Shown here piece after piece: positions 8,857 through 17,845 of a stretch of DNA of 64,000 nucleotides. The notes beneath the pieces were generated by a model, which worked only from the letters and a program-made list of their open reading frames with translations, did no database searches and was not told the DNA's origin. The stretch spans positions 992,001 to 1,056,000 of the forward strand of contig NZ_CP062501.1 in NCBI RefSeq assembly GCF_014879975.1. Direction: 5' to 3'. Each line of letters starts with the position of its first letter. Within the stretch, counting starts at the first letter, position 1. The translations under genes and the position numbers were made by a program. The stretch comes from Vibrio bathopelagicus (GTDB taxonomy: Bacteria > Pseudomonadota > Gammaproteobacteria > Enterobacterales > Vibrionaceae).

Positions 8857-8871
8857 ATATAACAAACGACT

Positions 8872-8900
8872 ATAGCGCCAATGGTTATCCTTGGCGCTAT
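8872..8900 (+). terminator. Possible terminator hairpin
   Basis: Ten-base perfect arms ATAGCGCCAA and TTGGCGCTAT with a 9-base loop, 15 bases after the SHOCT-lipoprotein stop. There is no clear T-run, so termination is uncertain. Confidence 0.5.
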
Positions 8901-8955
8901 CTATGTTTCACATACCACCACGTCTTAGTTTCAGACTTTGTGACGTATAAGCCTC

Positions 8956-9063
8956 TTATTGCCACAAAGCTAGCAGAAATACAAATAACCCAATCCCAAG
9001 CGTGACCTTTAGAAGTAAGCCAAGAGGAGCCCCACCTTTTGGCGCTTTATTGCAACATCCCAT
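8956..9063 (-). CDS. 35-residue membrane peptide (MGCCNKAPKGGA...)
   Basis: A short reading frame with good signals: AGGAAA lies 7 bases before the ATG. The product has a Cys-Cys, Lys/Gly-rich head (MGCCNKAPKGGAPLG), then one hydrophobic helix (LLLKVTLGIGLFVFLLALWQ) ending at the stop. This looks like a genuine single-span small membrane protein with two N-terminal Cys on one face. No family recognised. It is antisense to its flanking genes and monocistronic. Confidence 0.65.
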   Translation of the reverse strand: MGCCNKAPKGGAPLGLLLKVTLGIGLFVFLLALWQ

Positions 9064-9221
9064 AATCGTTTCCTAGTCATATTGAACTCGTGAGTTAACC
9101 TTAAACCTTTCCCTTACGGTAAGGTCAATGAGTTTATAAAACGTCACCAAATTAACCTTTCTTATCGTGTTGGATTCGTTATGATAAATCCAAATTCTGC
9201 AATTAGAAGTGAGAGGGTAAT

Positions 9222-10058
9222 GTGTTGATAGAAAGGTGGTTAGAGATTGATGGTGACCAGCTTTATTGCTTGTCGACTGACATCAAAGAGTCTCAGGAAA
9301 CATTAGTGTTAATTCATGGGTTGGGTGAGTCACATTTATGTTTTGCCGACGCGTTAGATTGGCTCCCGAATTACAACTTAGTCATGTTCGACCTTTGTGG
9401 TTATGGCTATTCTCCTGCTTCAGACATATCCCATTCAACAGAAACCCAAGCAAAGCGAATATTGAAAGCACTCGACCTATTGAGCATCCATGATTGCTTT
9501 CTACTTGGGCACTCTTGGGGAGGCGATACATCGACGTTGGTTTGTGAATACGACACGAAAGGTATCGTGCGTGGTTTGATTAATGCTGAAGGCGGGCTGC
9601 ACGAAGAAAGCATCATCCTATCCCAGATTATTGCAGACACATATTCTGAACTAAGTACTGACGAATTTACGAACTGGGTGAAAGGAGAAGGTTTCGCAAA
9701 ACGTTTTGCCATGGCTTGGGGACACGGAGCGGGTGTTAAGTATCTTTCGTCAGTTAGACGATGTGAGCCAGAGGTTCTTGGTCAAACCGCCAGTGAAATC
9801 TACGGGCAACATGCGACTCAAGATATCCGTGGCGTGGTTGGCTGGGGACAAATCTACGAAAACTTATCCATACCTAAAGTATATTTTTGGGGCACTGACA
9901 GCTTAAAGGGGTGTGAACGTGCGAAAGTGTTTATTAGTACGCTAGACAATGTTTCGTTTGAGGGCGCAAACCACTGGGTGCAAAACGATCCGGCTAAGTT
10001 CTATGCAGAAGTAGACAAATTTATTACTGGTGTTAAAAGCGCACCAAAGCTTAGGTAA
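9222..10058 (+). CDS. Alpha/beta-hydrolase fold protein
   Basis: 278 residues, GTG start after a GAGAGGG SD. LIHGLGESHLCF supplies the oxyanion loop, GHSWGG the nucleophile elbow (Ser near residue 94), and GANHWV near the C-terminus the catalytic His; an acid lies before it around YFWGTDS. The fold covers esterases, lipases, haloperoxidases and C-C hydrolases; the substrate is open. No signal peptide, so cytoplasmic. Converges with gcvP, sharing the terminator at 10149. Confidence 0.88.
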   Translation: MLIERWLEIDGDQLYCLSTDIKESQETLVLIHGLGESHLCFADALDWLPNYNLVMFDLCGYGYSPASDISHSTETQAKRILKALDLLSIHDCFLLGHSWGGDTSTLVCEYDTKGIVRGLINAEGGLHEESIILSQIIADTYSELSTDEFTNWVKGEGFAKRFAMAWGHGAGVKYLSSVRRCEPEVLGQTASEIYGQHATQDIRGVVGWGQIYENLSIPKVYFWGTDSLKGCERAKVFISTLDNVSFEGANHWVQNDPAKFYAEVDKFITGVKSAPKLR

Positions 10059-10148
10059 CCATTAGCCATACTCAAACCAATATGTGGATTGCGGACCAGA
10101 TTGAAGGATTTTAGCCTATCAGCTTAAAATAATTGATTATCCAACAAA

Positions 10149-10174
10149 AAAAGCGAACCAAATGGTTCGCTTTT
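10149..10174. terminator. Bidirectional terminator
   Basis: AAGCGAACC-AAAT-GGTTCGCTT with A-rich and T-rich flanks, between the convergent hydrolase and gcvP genes. Confidence 0.8.
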
Positions 10175-10196
10175 GTTTATCTAGAATCTACAAAAA

Positions 10197-13076
10197 TTAG
10201 TCTTCGTAGTTATCGATACTTGGGCAAGAACAGATTAGGTTACGGTCGCCGTATACGTTGTCTACACGGTTAACAGTAGGCCAGTACTTCGAGTTCTTCG
10301 TTGCTTTCGATGGGAAGCAAGCCAGTTCGCGAGAGTAAGGGCGATCCCATTCTGCGCCTGAAAGGTCAACTTGTGTGTGCGGCGCGTTCACTAGAGGGTT
10401 GTTGTCTAGTGGCCATTCACCGGCTTTCACTGCTGCCATTTCGTGACGGATTGCGATCATCGCTTCACAGAAACGGTCTAGCTCTTCTAAATCTTCTGAT
10501 TCAGTTGGCTCTACCATTAGTGTGCCAGCTACTGGGAAAGACATAGTAGGCGCGTGGAAACCGAAGTCCATTAGACGCTTAGCAATATCTTCTTCGCTGA
10601 TGCCTGTGTCTTCTTTAAGTGGACGAATATCTATAATACATTCGTGCGCTACGCGGCCGTTAGTGCCACGGTAAAGAACAGGGTAGTGAGGACGTAGTTT
10701 TTCCATCACGTAGTTCGCGTTCAGAATCGCCACTTTAGTCGCGTCTGTTAGGCCAGGTTCGCCCATCATTGCGATGTAAGCCCAAGAGATAGGTAGAATT
10801 GAAGCACTGCCTAAATCTGCTGCTGATACCGCGTAGTCTGAACCCTGTACACCATTTTCGATGTGACCTGGTAGGAAAGGTGCTAGGTGCGATTTAACAC
10901 CGATAGGACCCATACCCGGACCGCCACCACCGTGTGGGATACAGAATGTTTTGTGTAGGTTCAAGTGAGATACGTCTGAACCGATGAAGCCTGGAGATGT
11001 TAGACCTACTTGAGCGTTCATGTTCGCGCCGTCTAGGTAAACCTGACCGCCCGCTGAGTGAACTTGTTCACACACTTCTTTCACTTGCTCTTCGTATACG
11101 CCGTGCGTAGAAGGGTAAGTGATCATGATGCTTGATAGGTTGTCTTTGTGCTTCTCGATTTTCGCTGCTAGGTCTGTCATGTCGATGTTGCCATCTTCAT
11201 CACACTTAACAACCACTACCTTCATAGAAACCATTGATGCTGTTGCAGGGTTAGTACCGTGCGCAGAGCTTGGAATCAGACAAACGTTACGGTGACCTTC
11301 ACCGCGGCTTGCGTGGTAACGTTGAATCGCGATTAGTCCCGCGTATTCACCAGATGCACCAGAGTTAGGCTGTAGTGAGAAATCGTCGTAACCGGTGATT
11401 TCACATAGCTTCTCTTTAAGGTCTTTCGCTAGTGCTGTGTAACCTGCCGCTTGCTCTAGAGGTGCGAATGGGTGAATTGAACCAAACTCAGGCCATGTTA
11501 CTGGAATCATCTCAGCAGCAGCGTTCAGCTTCATCGTACAGCTGCCCAGTGGGATCATGCCGTGCGTTAGTGAGAAGTCTTTGTTCTCAAGCTGTTTTAG
11601 GTAACGCATCATTTGCGTTTCGCTGTGGTGCGTGTTGAATACTGGGTGAGTTAGGAACTCTGATTCACGACGGCAGTTTTCTGGAATTGCTGCAAACTCA
11701 TTTGATGCAATGTCAGAAGATAGTGCTTGAACGTCTTCTTTCACGTCGAAGATTGCGAATAGGGCATTCACGTCGTCGATCGTTGTAGTTTCATCTAAGC
11801 TGATACCGATCTTACCTTTAAGAAGGCGAAGGTTTATGTCTGCTGCTTGCGCTTTCGCGTACAGTGCATCTGTCTTCTCTTCAGAGTTGATCGTGATGGT
11901 ATCAAAGAAGCTGTTGTTCGTTAGCTCGTAACCCGATTTAGTCAGGCCAGCCGCTAGGATAGCTGTCATGTGGTGTGTACGACGAGCAATAGTACGTAGG
12001 CCTTCTGCACCGTGGTAAACCGCGTAGAAAGACGCCATATTTGCAAGAAGTGCTTGAGCTGTACAGATGTTCGATGTCGCTTTTTCGCGGCGGATATGTT
12101 GCTCACGAGTTTGCATTGCCATACGTAGCGCTTGGTTACCGTGAGTATCGATAGAAACACCGATGACACGACCTGGCATTGTACGCTTATGCTTTTCACG
12201 AGTACCCATGAATGCAGCGTGTGGACCGCCGTAACCCATAGGAACGCCGAAACGTTGAGCTGAACCGATTACTACGTCTGCGCCCATTTCGCCAGCTGGC
12301 TTAAGTAGAGCAGAGGCTAGTAGGTCAGTTGCAACCGTTACAAGCGTTTTGTTTGCTTGAGCTTTCGCAATGATGTCGGTTAGATCGCGAACTTCACCTG
12401 TAGTACCAGGGTATTGAACTAACGCACCAAATACGTCTTGCTCTGGAAGTGTTTCAAGAGCACCAACCATTACTTCAAAACCGATGTACTCAGCACGAGT
12501 TTTAACAACTTCTAGTGTTTGAGGGTGAACATCGTCAGCAACGAAGAATACTTTGCTCTTGCTTTTACCAGCACGCTTACACAGTGTCATCGCTTCGCCA
12601 GCCGCTGTCGCTTCATCAAGAAGAGATGCGTTTGCGATTTCCATACCTGTAAGGTCCATTACCATTTGTTGGTAATTTAATAGAGCTTCAAGACGACCTT
12701 GAGAAATCTCTGGTTGGTATGGTGTGTAAGCTGTGTACCAGCCTGGGTTCTCTAAAACGTTACGCAGAATAACGTTTGGAGTGAATGTGTTGTAGTAGCC
12801 TTGGCCAATGAAGGTACGTTTCACTTGGTTTAGGTTAGCGATCTCTTTAAGAGAGGTCAGCATGTCCATTTCGCTCAGTGGCGCAGCAAGTGTCATTGGC
12901 TTTTCAAGACGGATTTGTGCAGGAACCGTTTCGTCGATCAGTGCGTCTAAGCTAGTCGCGTTGATCGCTTCAAGCATTTTCTGCTGGTCTGCTTTATTAG
13001 GGCCGTTATGACGAGCAACAAACTCGTTTTGAGTACCCAAGTCTTTTAGTAATTGGCTTTGAAGTAATTCAGTCAT
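10197..13076 (-). CDS. gcvP: Glycine dehydrogenase (decarboxylating), P-protein
   Basis: 959 residues, full length for the single-chain P-protein (about 957 in E. coli). It decarboxylates glycine with pyridoxal phosphate and passes the aminomethyl group to lipoyl-GcvH. The PLP-lysine motif [20 protein letters not shown] sits in the C-terminal half, and the N-terminal half is the related degenerate domain ([20 protein letters not shown]). Last gene of the glyA-gcvH-gcvP run, 88 bp after gcvH. The minus-strand order and adjacent glyA fit coordinated glycine/serine and C1 balance. Confidence 0.99.
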   Translation of the reverse strand: MTELLQSQLLKDLGTQNEFVARHNGPNKADQQKMLEAINATSLDALIDETVPAQIRLEKPMTLAAPLSEMDMLTSLKEIANLNQVKRTFIGQGYYNTFTPNVILRNVLENPGWYTAYTPYQPEISQGRLEALLNYQQMVMDLTGMEIANASLLDEATAAGEAMTLCKRAGKSKSKVFFVADDVHPQTLEVVKTRAEYIGFEVMVGALETLPEQDVFGALVQYPGTTGEVRDLTDIIAKAQANKTLVTVATDLLASALLKPAGEMGADVVIGSAQRFGVPMGYGGPHAAFMGTREKHKRTMPGRVIGVSIDTHGNQALRMAMQTREQHIRREKATSNICTAQALLANMASFYAVYHGAEGLRTIARRTHHMTAILAAGLTKSGYELTNNSFFDTITINSEEKTDALYAKAQAADINLRLLKGKIGISLDETTTIDDVNALFAIFDVKEDVQALSSDIASNEFAAIPENCRRESEFLTHPVFNTHHSETQMMRYLKQLENKDFSLTHGMIPLGSCTMKLNAAAEMIPVTWPEFGSIHPFAPLEQAAGYTALAKDLKEKLCEITGYDDFSLQPNSGASGEYAGLIAIQRYHASRGEGHRNVCLIPSSAHGTNPATASMVSMKVVVVKCDEDGNIDMTDLAAKIEKHKDNLSSIMITYPSTHGVYEEQVKEVCEQVHSAGGQVYLDGANMNAQVGLTSPGFIGSDVSHLNLHKTFCIPHGGGGPGMGPIGVKSHLAPFLPGHIENGVQGSDYAVSAADLGSASILPISWAYIAMMGEPGLTDATKVAILNANYVMEKLRPHYPVLYRGTNGRVAHECIIDIRPLKEDTGISEEDIAKRLMDFGFHAPTMSFPVAGTLMVEPTESEDLEELDRFCEAMIAIRHEMAAVKAGEWPLDNNPLVNAPHTQVDLSGAEWDRPYSRELACFPSKATKNSKYWPTVNRVDNVYGDRNLICSCPSIDNYED

Positions 13077-13164
13077 GATATGTTCTACTTTCTCTTTGGA
13101 GCCGTGAGCTAGCCCCTAAAATTAAGCTGCTCAAAAGAGCAGCTTTATCGTAATGAGGAACCTA

Positions 13165-13545
13165 TTAGTCTTCTTCGATAGAGCTTAGGTATTCTTCCGC
13201 ATCTTTAAGGTTGTTTAGTTCAGACGCATCAGACATCTTCACTTTAACAATCCAACCACCTTCATAAGATTCTTCGTTAATTAACTCTGGGCTATCTTCT
13301 AATTCTTCGTTGATTTCTACGATTTCGCCAGAGATTGGTGCGTAGATATCAGAAGCTGCTTTCACTGATTCAACTAGAGAGAAGCTTTCGCCAGCTTCTA
13401 TTTCGTCTCCAGTGTCAGGCAGGTCAACAAACACAACGTCACCTAGCATCTCTTGAGCGTGCTCAGAAATACCGATAGTCACAGTACCGTCACCGTTGTC
13501 TTTTACCCACTCGTGGCTGTCTGCAAACTTTAGTGTATTGTCCAT
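13165..13545 (-). CDS. gcvH: Glycine cleavage system H-protein
   Basis: 126 residues, close to the usual 129. The lipoylation site is Lys62 in [13 protein letters not shown], the conserved ESVKA hairpin. H-protein shuttles the methylamine arm between GcvP, GcvT and lipoamide dehydrogenase. GGAG lies 8 bases before the ATG. Lies 51 bp after glyA and 88 bp before gcvP on the same strand, so cotranscription is likely. Confidence 0.99.
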   Translation of the reverse strand: MDNTLKFADSHEWVKDNGDGTVTIGISEHAQEMLGDVVFVDLPDTGDEIEAGESFSLVESVKAASDIYAPISGEIVEINEELEDSPELINEESYEGGWIVKVKMSDASELNNLKDAEEYLSSIEED

Positions 13546-13596
13546 TGCTTATTCTCCAAAAATTTATGAGGTTTTAATTTAAATCTTAAAAACGGT

Positions 13597-14889
13597 TTAA
13601 CGATAAAGAGGGAAGCGTTTGCAAAGCTCTTTAACTTGCTTGCGAACACGTTGCTCAACTTCAGCGTTGCCTTCAGGGCTTTCAACTAAGCCATCAAGTA
13701 CATCGCCGATCCATTCACCGATAAGTTTGAATTCTTCAGTGCCAAAACCACGACTGGTTCCAGCTGGCGTACCTAAACGAATACCCGAAGTAATCATAGG
13801 CTTCTCTGTGTCGAATGGTATGCCATTTTTGTTACATGTGATCCCTGCACGCTCTAATGCTTCTTCAGTTACGTTACCTTTCAAGCCCTTAGGACGAAGG
13901 TCAACCAGCATTAGGTGCGTGTCTGTTCCGCCAGTCACAATGTCACAACCGCGAGTTTGCAACACTTCAGCAAGAACTTTTGCGTTGTCGATCACTGAAT
14001 CAATATAAGTATTAAATTCTGGACCAAGTGCTTCGCCAAACGCCACTGCTTTAGCCGCGATAACGTGCATTAGTGGGCCGCCTTGAAGGCCAGGGAATAC
14101 TGCAGAGTTGATCTTTTTGTTGATGTCTTCGTGGTTCGTAAGAATCATACCGCCGCGTGGGCCACGAAGTGTTTTGTGCGTTGTTGTCGTTACAACATGT
14201 GCGTGTGGTAGTGGGCTAGGGTGAGCACCTGTCGCGATAAGACCTGCGATGTGTGCCATATCGACCATTAGGATAGCGCCAACTTCGTCAGCGATTTCGC
14301 GGAACTTAGCGAAATCAATAACGCGTGGAATAGCACTACCACCAGCAATAATCATTTTAGGTTGGCTTTCGATAGCTAAAGCGCGAACCGCTTCGTAATC
14401 GATTTCTAGAGTTTCGCGGTCTACGCCGTATTGAACTGCGTTGAACCACTTACCAGACATAGCAGGACGTGCACCGTGTGTAAGGTGGCCACCAGCGTCT
14501 AGAGACATGCCTAGGATAGTGTCGCCAGGTTGAAGTAGGGCAAGTTTAACTGCGCCGTTTGCTTGAGCGCCTGAGTGAAGCTGTACGTTTACGTATTCGC
14601 ATTTGAATAGTTGTTTCGCACGTTCAATCGCAATAGCTTCAACTGTATCTACATGTTCACAACCACCGTAGTAACGGCGGCCTGGGTAGCCTTCGGCGTA
14701 TTTGTTTGTTAGGCAAGTGCCTTGAGCTTGCATTACTGCTTTAGAAACGATGTTCTCAGAAGCAATAAGTTCGATTTGTTCATTTTGACGAGTGTTCTCT
14801 GCTTGGATGCCAGCAAATACTGCATCGTCTGTTCCAGATAGGTTCGTAGTGAAAAAACTGTCTAAGCTATGGTTTTGGTAAGCGTTCAT
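13597..14889 (-). CDS. glyA: Serine hydroxymethyltransferase
   Basis: 430 residues, about a dozen more than E. coli GlyA because of a longer N-terminus ([19 protein letters not shown]). The PLP-Lys motif [13 protein letters not shown] and the [10 protein letters not shown] segment are conserved. It interconverts serine and glycine with THF/methylene-THF. Being first in the gcvHP run suggests a dedicated glycine-catabolic paralog; vibrios usually carry another glyA elsewhere (known of the genus, not visible here). AAGG precedes the ATG by 9-10 bases. Probably controlled by the divergent XRE-cupin regulator. Confidence 0.98.
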   Translation of the reverse strand: MNAYQNHSLDSFFTTNLSGTDDAVFAGIQAENTRQNEQIELIASENIVSKAVMQAQGTCLTNKYAEGYPGRRYYGGCEHVDTVEAIAIERAKQLFKCEYVNVQLHSGAQANGAVKLALLQPGDTILGMSLDAGGHLTHGARPAMSGKWFNAVQYGVDRETLEIDYEAVRALAIESQPKMIIAGGSAIPRVIDFAKFREIADEVGAILMVDMAHIAGLIATGAHPSPLPHAHVVTTTTHKTLRGPRGGMILTNHEDINKKINSAVFPGLQGGPLMHVIAAKAVAFGEALGPEFNTYIDSVIDNAKVLAEVLQTRGCDIVTGGTDTHLMLVDLRPKGLKGNVTEEALERAGITCNKNGIPFDTEKPMITSGIRLGTPAGTSRGFGTEEFKLIGEWIGDVLDGLVESPEGNAEVEQRVRKQVKELCKRFPLYR

Positions 14890-15330
14890 TGTCGAGACCT
14901 TTCATTAAGCTAATGGTGATTGTTTTTATAGTCCATTAGGTCTTACGTTGATTTCTGCATCGGTATCGTTTGCGCTATATAGGTATAGATAAACGTGAAT
15001 TGCGTTATAAATATACACTTACAGCGTCTAAGCGATCGTTGTAGGGTCAATGCAGCACGAATTGTTTCCCAAAAAGTTCGGGTAAAAAACAGCTCTCACA
15101 AATGTTAAATCTATCATTTGCTGCAAGCTGAAGTAGCATCTCTTCATCTAACAAGTCGATAACATAGCTCCGATAAAATCAATTTTCAACAAAAATTTCC
15201 AATAGGAAACAACTTTTCTTGTTTTGCTACGGGGAGCACGCTTTATTTCTCTGTGTGCTCTTTAATCAACAAAGCGCTTCATGCAACAATGAAATTAATA
15301 GACAGGACGCAAGAAATTAATGAGGGACCT
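14890..15330. promoter_or_regulatory. Divergent glyA / xre-cupin promoter region
   Basis: 441 bp without a supported gene. TTTCC-AATA-GGAAA at 15196-15209 is a perfect 5+5 dyad and a candidate operator for the XRE-cupin protein. I looked for a glycine riboswitch (GGAGAG, CCGAAG and CAGG core) on the glyA strand and saw none. Confidence 0.5.
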
Positions 15331-15954
15331 ATGTCAGAAGACATTTATGATGAGTACCCATCTTTAACGTTGGCGAAGGAAACGTTAGACCAGAATATTG
15401 AACCACTTAGGCTTGGCCAGCGCATTAAAGATATCCGCGGCAAGCTTGGGATTACGCTGGAAGAAGCAAGTCAAAGAACAGGCTTAGCGCGTTCTACGCT
15501 CAGCAAAATTGAGAACGAACAAATCTCGCCAACCTTTCAGGCTATGCAAAAACTGGCGATGGGTTTGCAAATTGATATGCCTCAACTCTTTGAACCACCG
15601 AGGAAAAAAGTTGCAACAGGACGTCGTGACTTAACAAAGGCGGGTCAAGGCAAACCTCATCCTACACCGACTTATGAGCATGAACTGCTTGCCACTGAGC
15701 TGTCTAATAAGAAGATGATGCCTTTTAAGAGTCGCGTGCGAGCGCGTACTTTTGAAGAGTACAATGATTGGGTTCGCCACGACGGGGAAGAGTTCTTAAT
15801 GATCATCTCTGGCGATGTGATGTTCTACTCAGAATTCTACGAACCCGTACCGATGAGTGAAGGTGATAGCATGTATTACGATGCCAATATGGGGCACATG
15901 CTTATCTCGACCAGTGCAGAAGACGCGCTCATTTTGTGGGTGACTGCAAAATAA
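15331..15954 (+). CDS. XRE-type helix-turn-helix regulator with C-terminal cupin domain
   Basis: 207 residues from the ATG at 15331, with GAGGGACCT just upstream; the frame stays open to 15253 but without better signals. Residues about 25-80 are the HTH (LGQRIKDIRGKLGITLEEASQRTGLARSTLSKIENEQISP). The C-terminal 80 residues are a cupin barrel (DGEEFLMIISGDVMFYSEFYEPVPMSEGDSMYYDANMGHM), usually a small-ligand sensor. Sitting between glyA-gcvHP and gcvT, it is the best local candidate for a glycine- or C1-responsive regulator; this is inferred from position. Confidence 0.92.
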   Translation: MSEDIYDEYPSLTLAKETLDQNIEPLRLGQRIKDIRGKLGITLEEASQRTGLARSTLSKIENEQISPTFQAMQKLAMGLQIDMPQLFEPPRKKVATGRRDLTKAGQGKPHPTPTYEHELLATELSNKKMMPFKSRVRARTFEEYNDWVRHDGEEFLMIISGDVMFYSEFYEPVPMSEGDSMYYDANMGHMLISTSAEDALILWVTAK

Positions 15955-15983
15955 ATTAACAATCTTAGAATTTCTTATAGTGA

Positions 15984-15999
15984 ATGCAAACGTTTGCTT
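15984..15999. promoter_or_regulatory. PurR-type operator
   Basis: ATGCAAACGTTTGCTT matches the E. coli PurR consensus ANGCAAACGTTTNCNT at every fixed position. It lies 30 bp after the xre-cupin stop and before the terminator at 16023. PurR controls gcv and glyA genes in E. coli. Other LacI-family proteins use the same core, so the binding protein is inferred. Confidence 0.7.
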
Positions 16000-16022
16000 T
16001 TGTTTCGAACGTTAGGTAATAG

Positions 16023-16061
16023 ACGCGATATTGGTGTGATAATCATCAATATCGCGTTTTT
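16023..16061 (+). terminator. Intrinsic terminator after the xre-cupin gene
   Basis: ACGCGATATTG and CAATATCGCGT arms, 13-base loop, then TTTTT. It separates the xre-cupin transcript from gcvT. Confidence 0.85.
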
Positions 16062-16447
16062 GTATGTATCGAATAATTGTTTTTAAATTGTTAAATGTCA
16101 CATTTTGAGCTGTTTGACTATTGTTAAGGGTGTAAAACTGACGCAGGCTTGTTTATTATAGTGAACACGGTTTACTCATATTGATTGAAGTTTACTGAAG
16201 TGAATTCTTAGAAAGTGACTTGTAGAGCTTTTGTACAGCTAACCTGATTTATCAAGCTAACGATATAAGCCTATATAAAAGACATCACTTTTTACTATCT
16301 ACTGTTTCTAAAGTTAAGACGCCAAGGTTACTGACGCGAATACGCTGAGGTGACTAATGATGAAACTTATCGTTAGAAGCGACTCTAAATAGAGATATAA
16401 GCGGCAGACTCGATTTGGAAAGCCTGCAACGCTTCATGGAGAAGAAA
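16062..16447 (+). promoter_or_regulatory. gcvT leader region with possible 11-codon leader ORF
   Basis: 386 bp between the terminator and gcvT. It holds an ORF at 16357-16392 encoding MMKLIVRSDSK, with GAGG six bases before its first ATG, overlapped at its end by a small CTCTA-AA-TAGAG hairpin (about 16383-16394). No glycine-riboswitch core was found. Whether the ORF is translated is unknown. Confidence 0.4.
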
Positions 16448-17581
16448 ATGACTCAAGAACACGCTAATCAAGACCTACTAACAACACCATTGCATGCACT
16501 TCACGTTGAAGAGGGTGCAAAAATGGTTCCTTTCGCTGGCTACGATATGCCAGTTCAGTATCCACTAGGTGTAAAGAAAGAGCACTTACACACTCGTGAT
16601 GCTGCCGGTCTTTTTGATGTTTCTCACATGGGGCAACTTCGTCTTCATGGCGCGAACGCAGCTGCTGTCTTAGAATCTTTGGTTCCTGTAGATATTATTG
16701 ACCTTCCTTCTGGTAAGCAGCGCTATGCGTTCTTTACTAACGAGCAGGGCGGCATTATGGATGACCTGATGGTTGCTAACCTAGGCGATCACCTATTTGT
16801 TGTTGTGAACGCTGCATGTAAGACACAAGATATCGACCATCTAACTGCGCACCTACCAGCTGACGTAGAGATGGAAGTGATTGATGATCGCGCTCTATTA
16901 GCACTTCAAGGCCCTAAAGCGTCTGAAGTTCTAGCTCGTTTCCAACCAAGCGTTGCTGACATGCTGTTCATGGATGTTCAAAAAATCGATATCGATGGTG
17001 TTGAATGCATCGTGAGCCGCAGCGGTTACACCGGTGAAGATGGCTACGAAATCTCAGTTCCTAACGATCACGCTGAAGCTCTTGCTCGTAAACTAACATC
17101 TGAAGCAGAAGTAGAGTGGATTGGCCTTGGTGCTCGTGACTCACTTCGTCTTGAATGTGGTCTATGTTTATATGGTCATGACTTAGACACAACGACAACA
17201 CCAGTAGAAGCTAGCCTTCTATGGGGTATTCAAAAAGTGCGTCGTACTGACGGTGAACGTGCGGGCGGTTTCCCTGGCGCTGATATCATCCTTGAGCAAA
17301 TCGCGACTAAAGATGTTCAACGTAAACGTGTTGGTCTAGTTGGTCAAACTAAGGCTCCAGTACGTGAAGGCGCAGAGTTGTTTGATGCTGAAGACAACAA
17401 GATTGGTGTAGTGACAAGTGGTACTGCGGGTCCTAACGCTGGCAAGCCTGTTTCTATGGCGTACGTTCGCACTGACCTTGCTGCAATTGGCACTGAAGTA
17501 TTTGCTGACGTTCGTGGCAAGAAGCTACCAATGACAGTAGAAAAAATGCCATTCGTACCTCAGCGTTACTACCGTGGCTAA
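16448..17581 (+). CDS. gcvT: Aminomethyltransferase (glycine cleavage T-protein)
   Basis: 377 residues from the ATG at 16448, where GGAG lies 6 bases upstream; a TTG at 16415 has no advantage. MVPFAGYDMPVQYPLG and GLFDVSHMGQ are N-terminal folate-binding motifs, and SRSGYTGEDGYEI plus GARDSLRLECGLCLYGHDL the central active-site block. T-protein releases ammonia from the aminomethyl-lipoyl arm and makes methylene-THF. It is unlinked in transcription from gcvHP: separate promoter, opposite strand, with the regulator gene between them. Confidence 0.99.
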   Translation: MTQEHANQDLLTTPLHALHVEEGAKMVPFAGYDMPVQYPLGVKKEHLHTRDAAGLFDVSHMGQLRLHGANAAAVLESLVPVDIIDLPSGKQRYAFFTNEQGGIMDDLMVANLGDHLFVVVNAACKTQDIDHLTAHLPADVEMEVIDDRALLALQGPKASEVLARFQPSVADMLFMDVQKIDIDGVECIVSRSGYTGEDGYEISVPNDHAEALARKLTSEAEVEWIGLGARDSLRLECGLCLYGHDLDTTTTPVEASLLWGIQKVRRTDGERAGGFPGADIILEQIATKDVQRKRVGLVGQTKAPVREGAELFDAEDNKIGVVTSGTAGPNAGKPVSMAYVRTDLAAIGTEVFADVRGKKLPMTVEKMPFVPQRYYRG

Positions 17582-17612
17582 TCTTTTTTAAGAGAAACCA
17601 CTAAGCTTATCT

Positions 17613-17665
17613 AAAAGCCTATTGTTTGCTTCTCTGTATTGAGAGGTTTAACGGTAGGCTTTTTG
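17613..17665 (+). terminator. Probable terminator of gcvT
   Basis: AAAAGCCTA (17613-17621) pairs with TAGGCTTTT (17655-17663) around a 33-base loop that has its own small stem; a T-rich tail follows. Confidence 0.7.
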
Positions 17666-17845
17666 TTTTTCGCAACGTATAAAACTTAAAATGATGAGCT
17701 GAGGTAAGTTGTTTATAAATTCGTTTATAAAATGAGAGATGTGGCCATATCGTTACAAATACTTACTATAATGATGATTAGTACGTGTTATGGTGGCGAT
17801 TCATCAATTTTATAAATAAGTAGTAGGGGTTACAAGGAGTTATCT

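Noticed and set aside
15955..16447. Glycine riboswitch before gcvT
   Set aside because: I looked for the GGAGAG, CCGAAG and CAGG-AAA core signatures on the plus strand and found none, although gcvT genes often have one.
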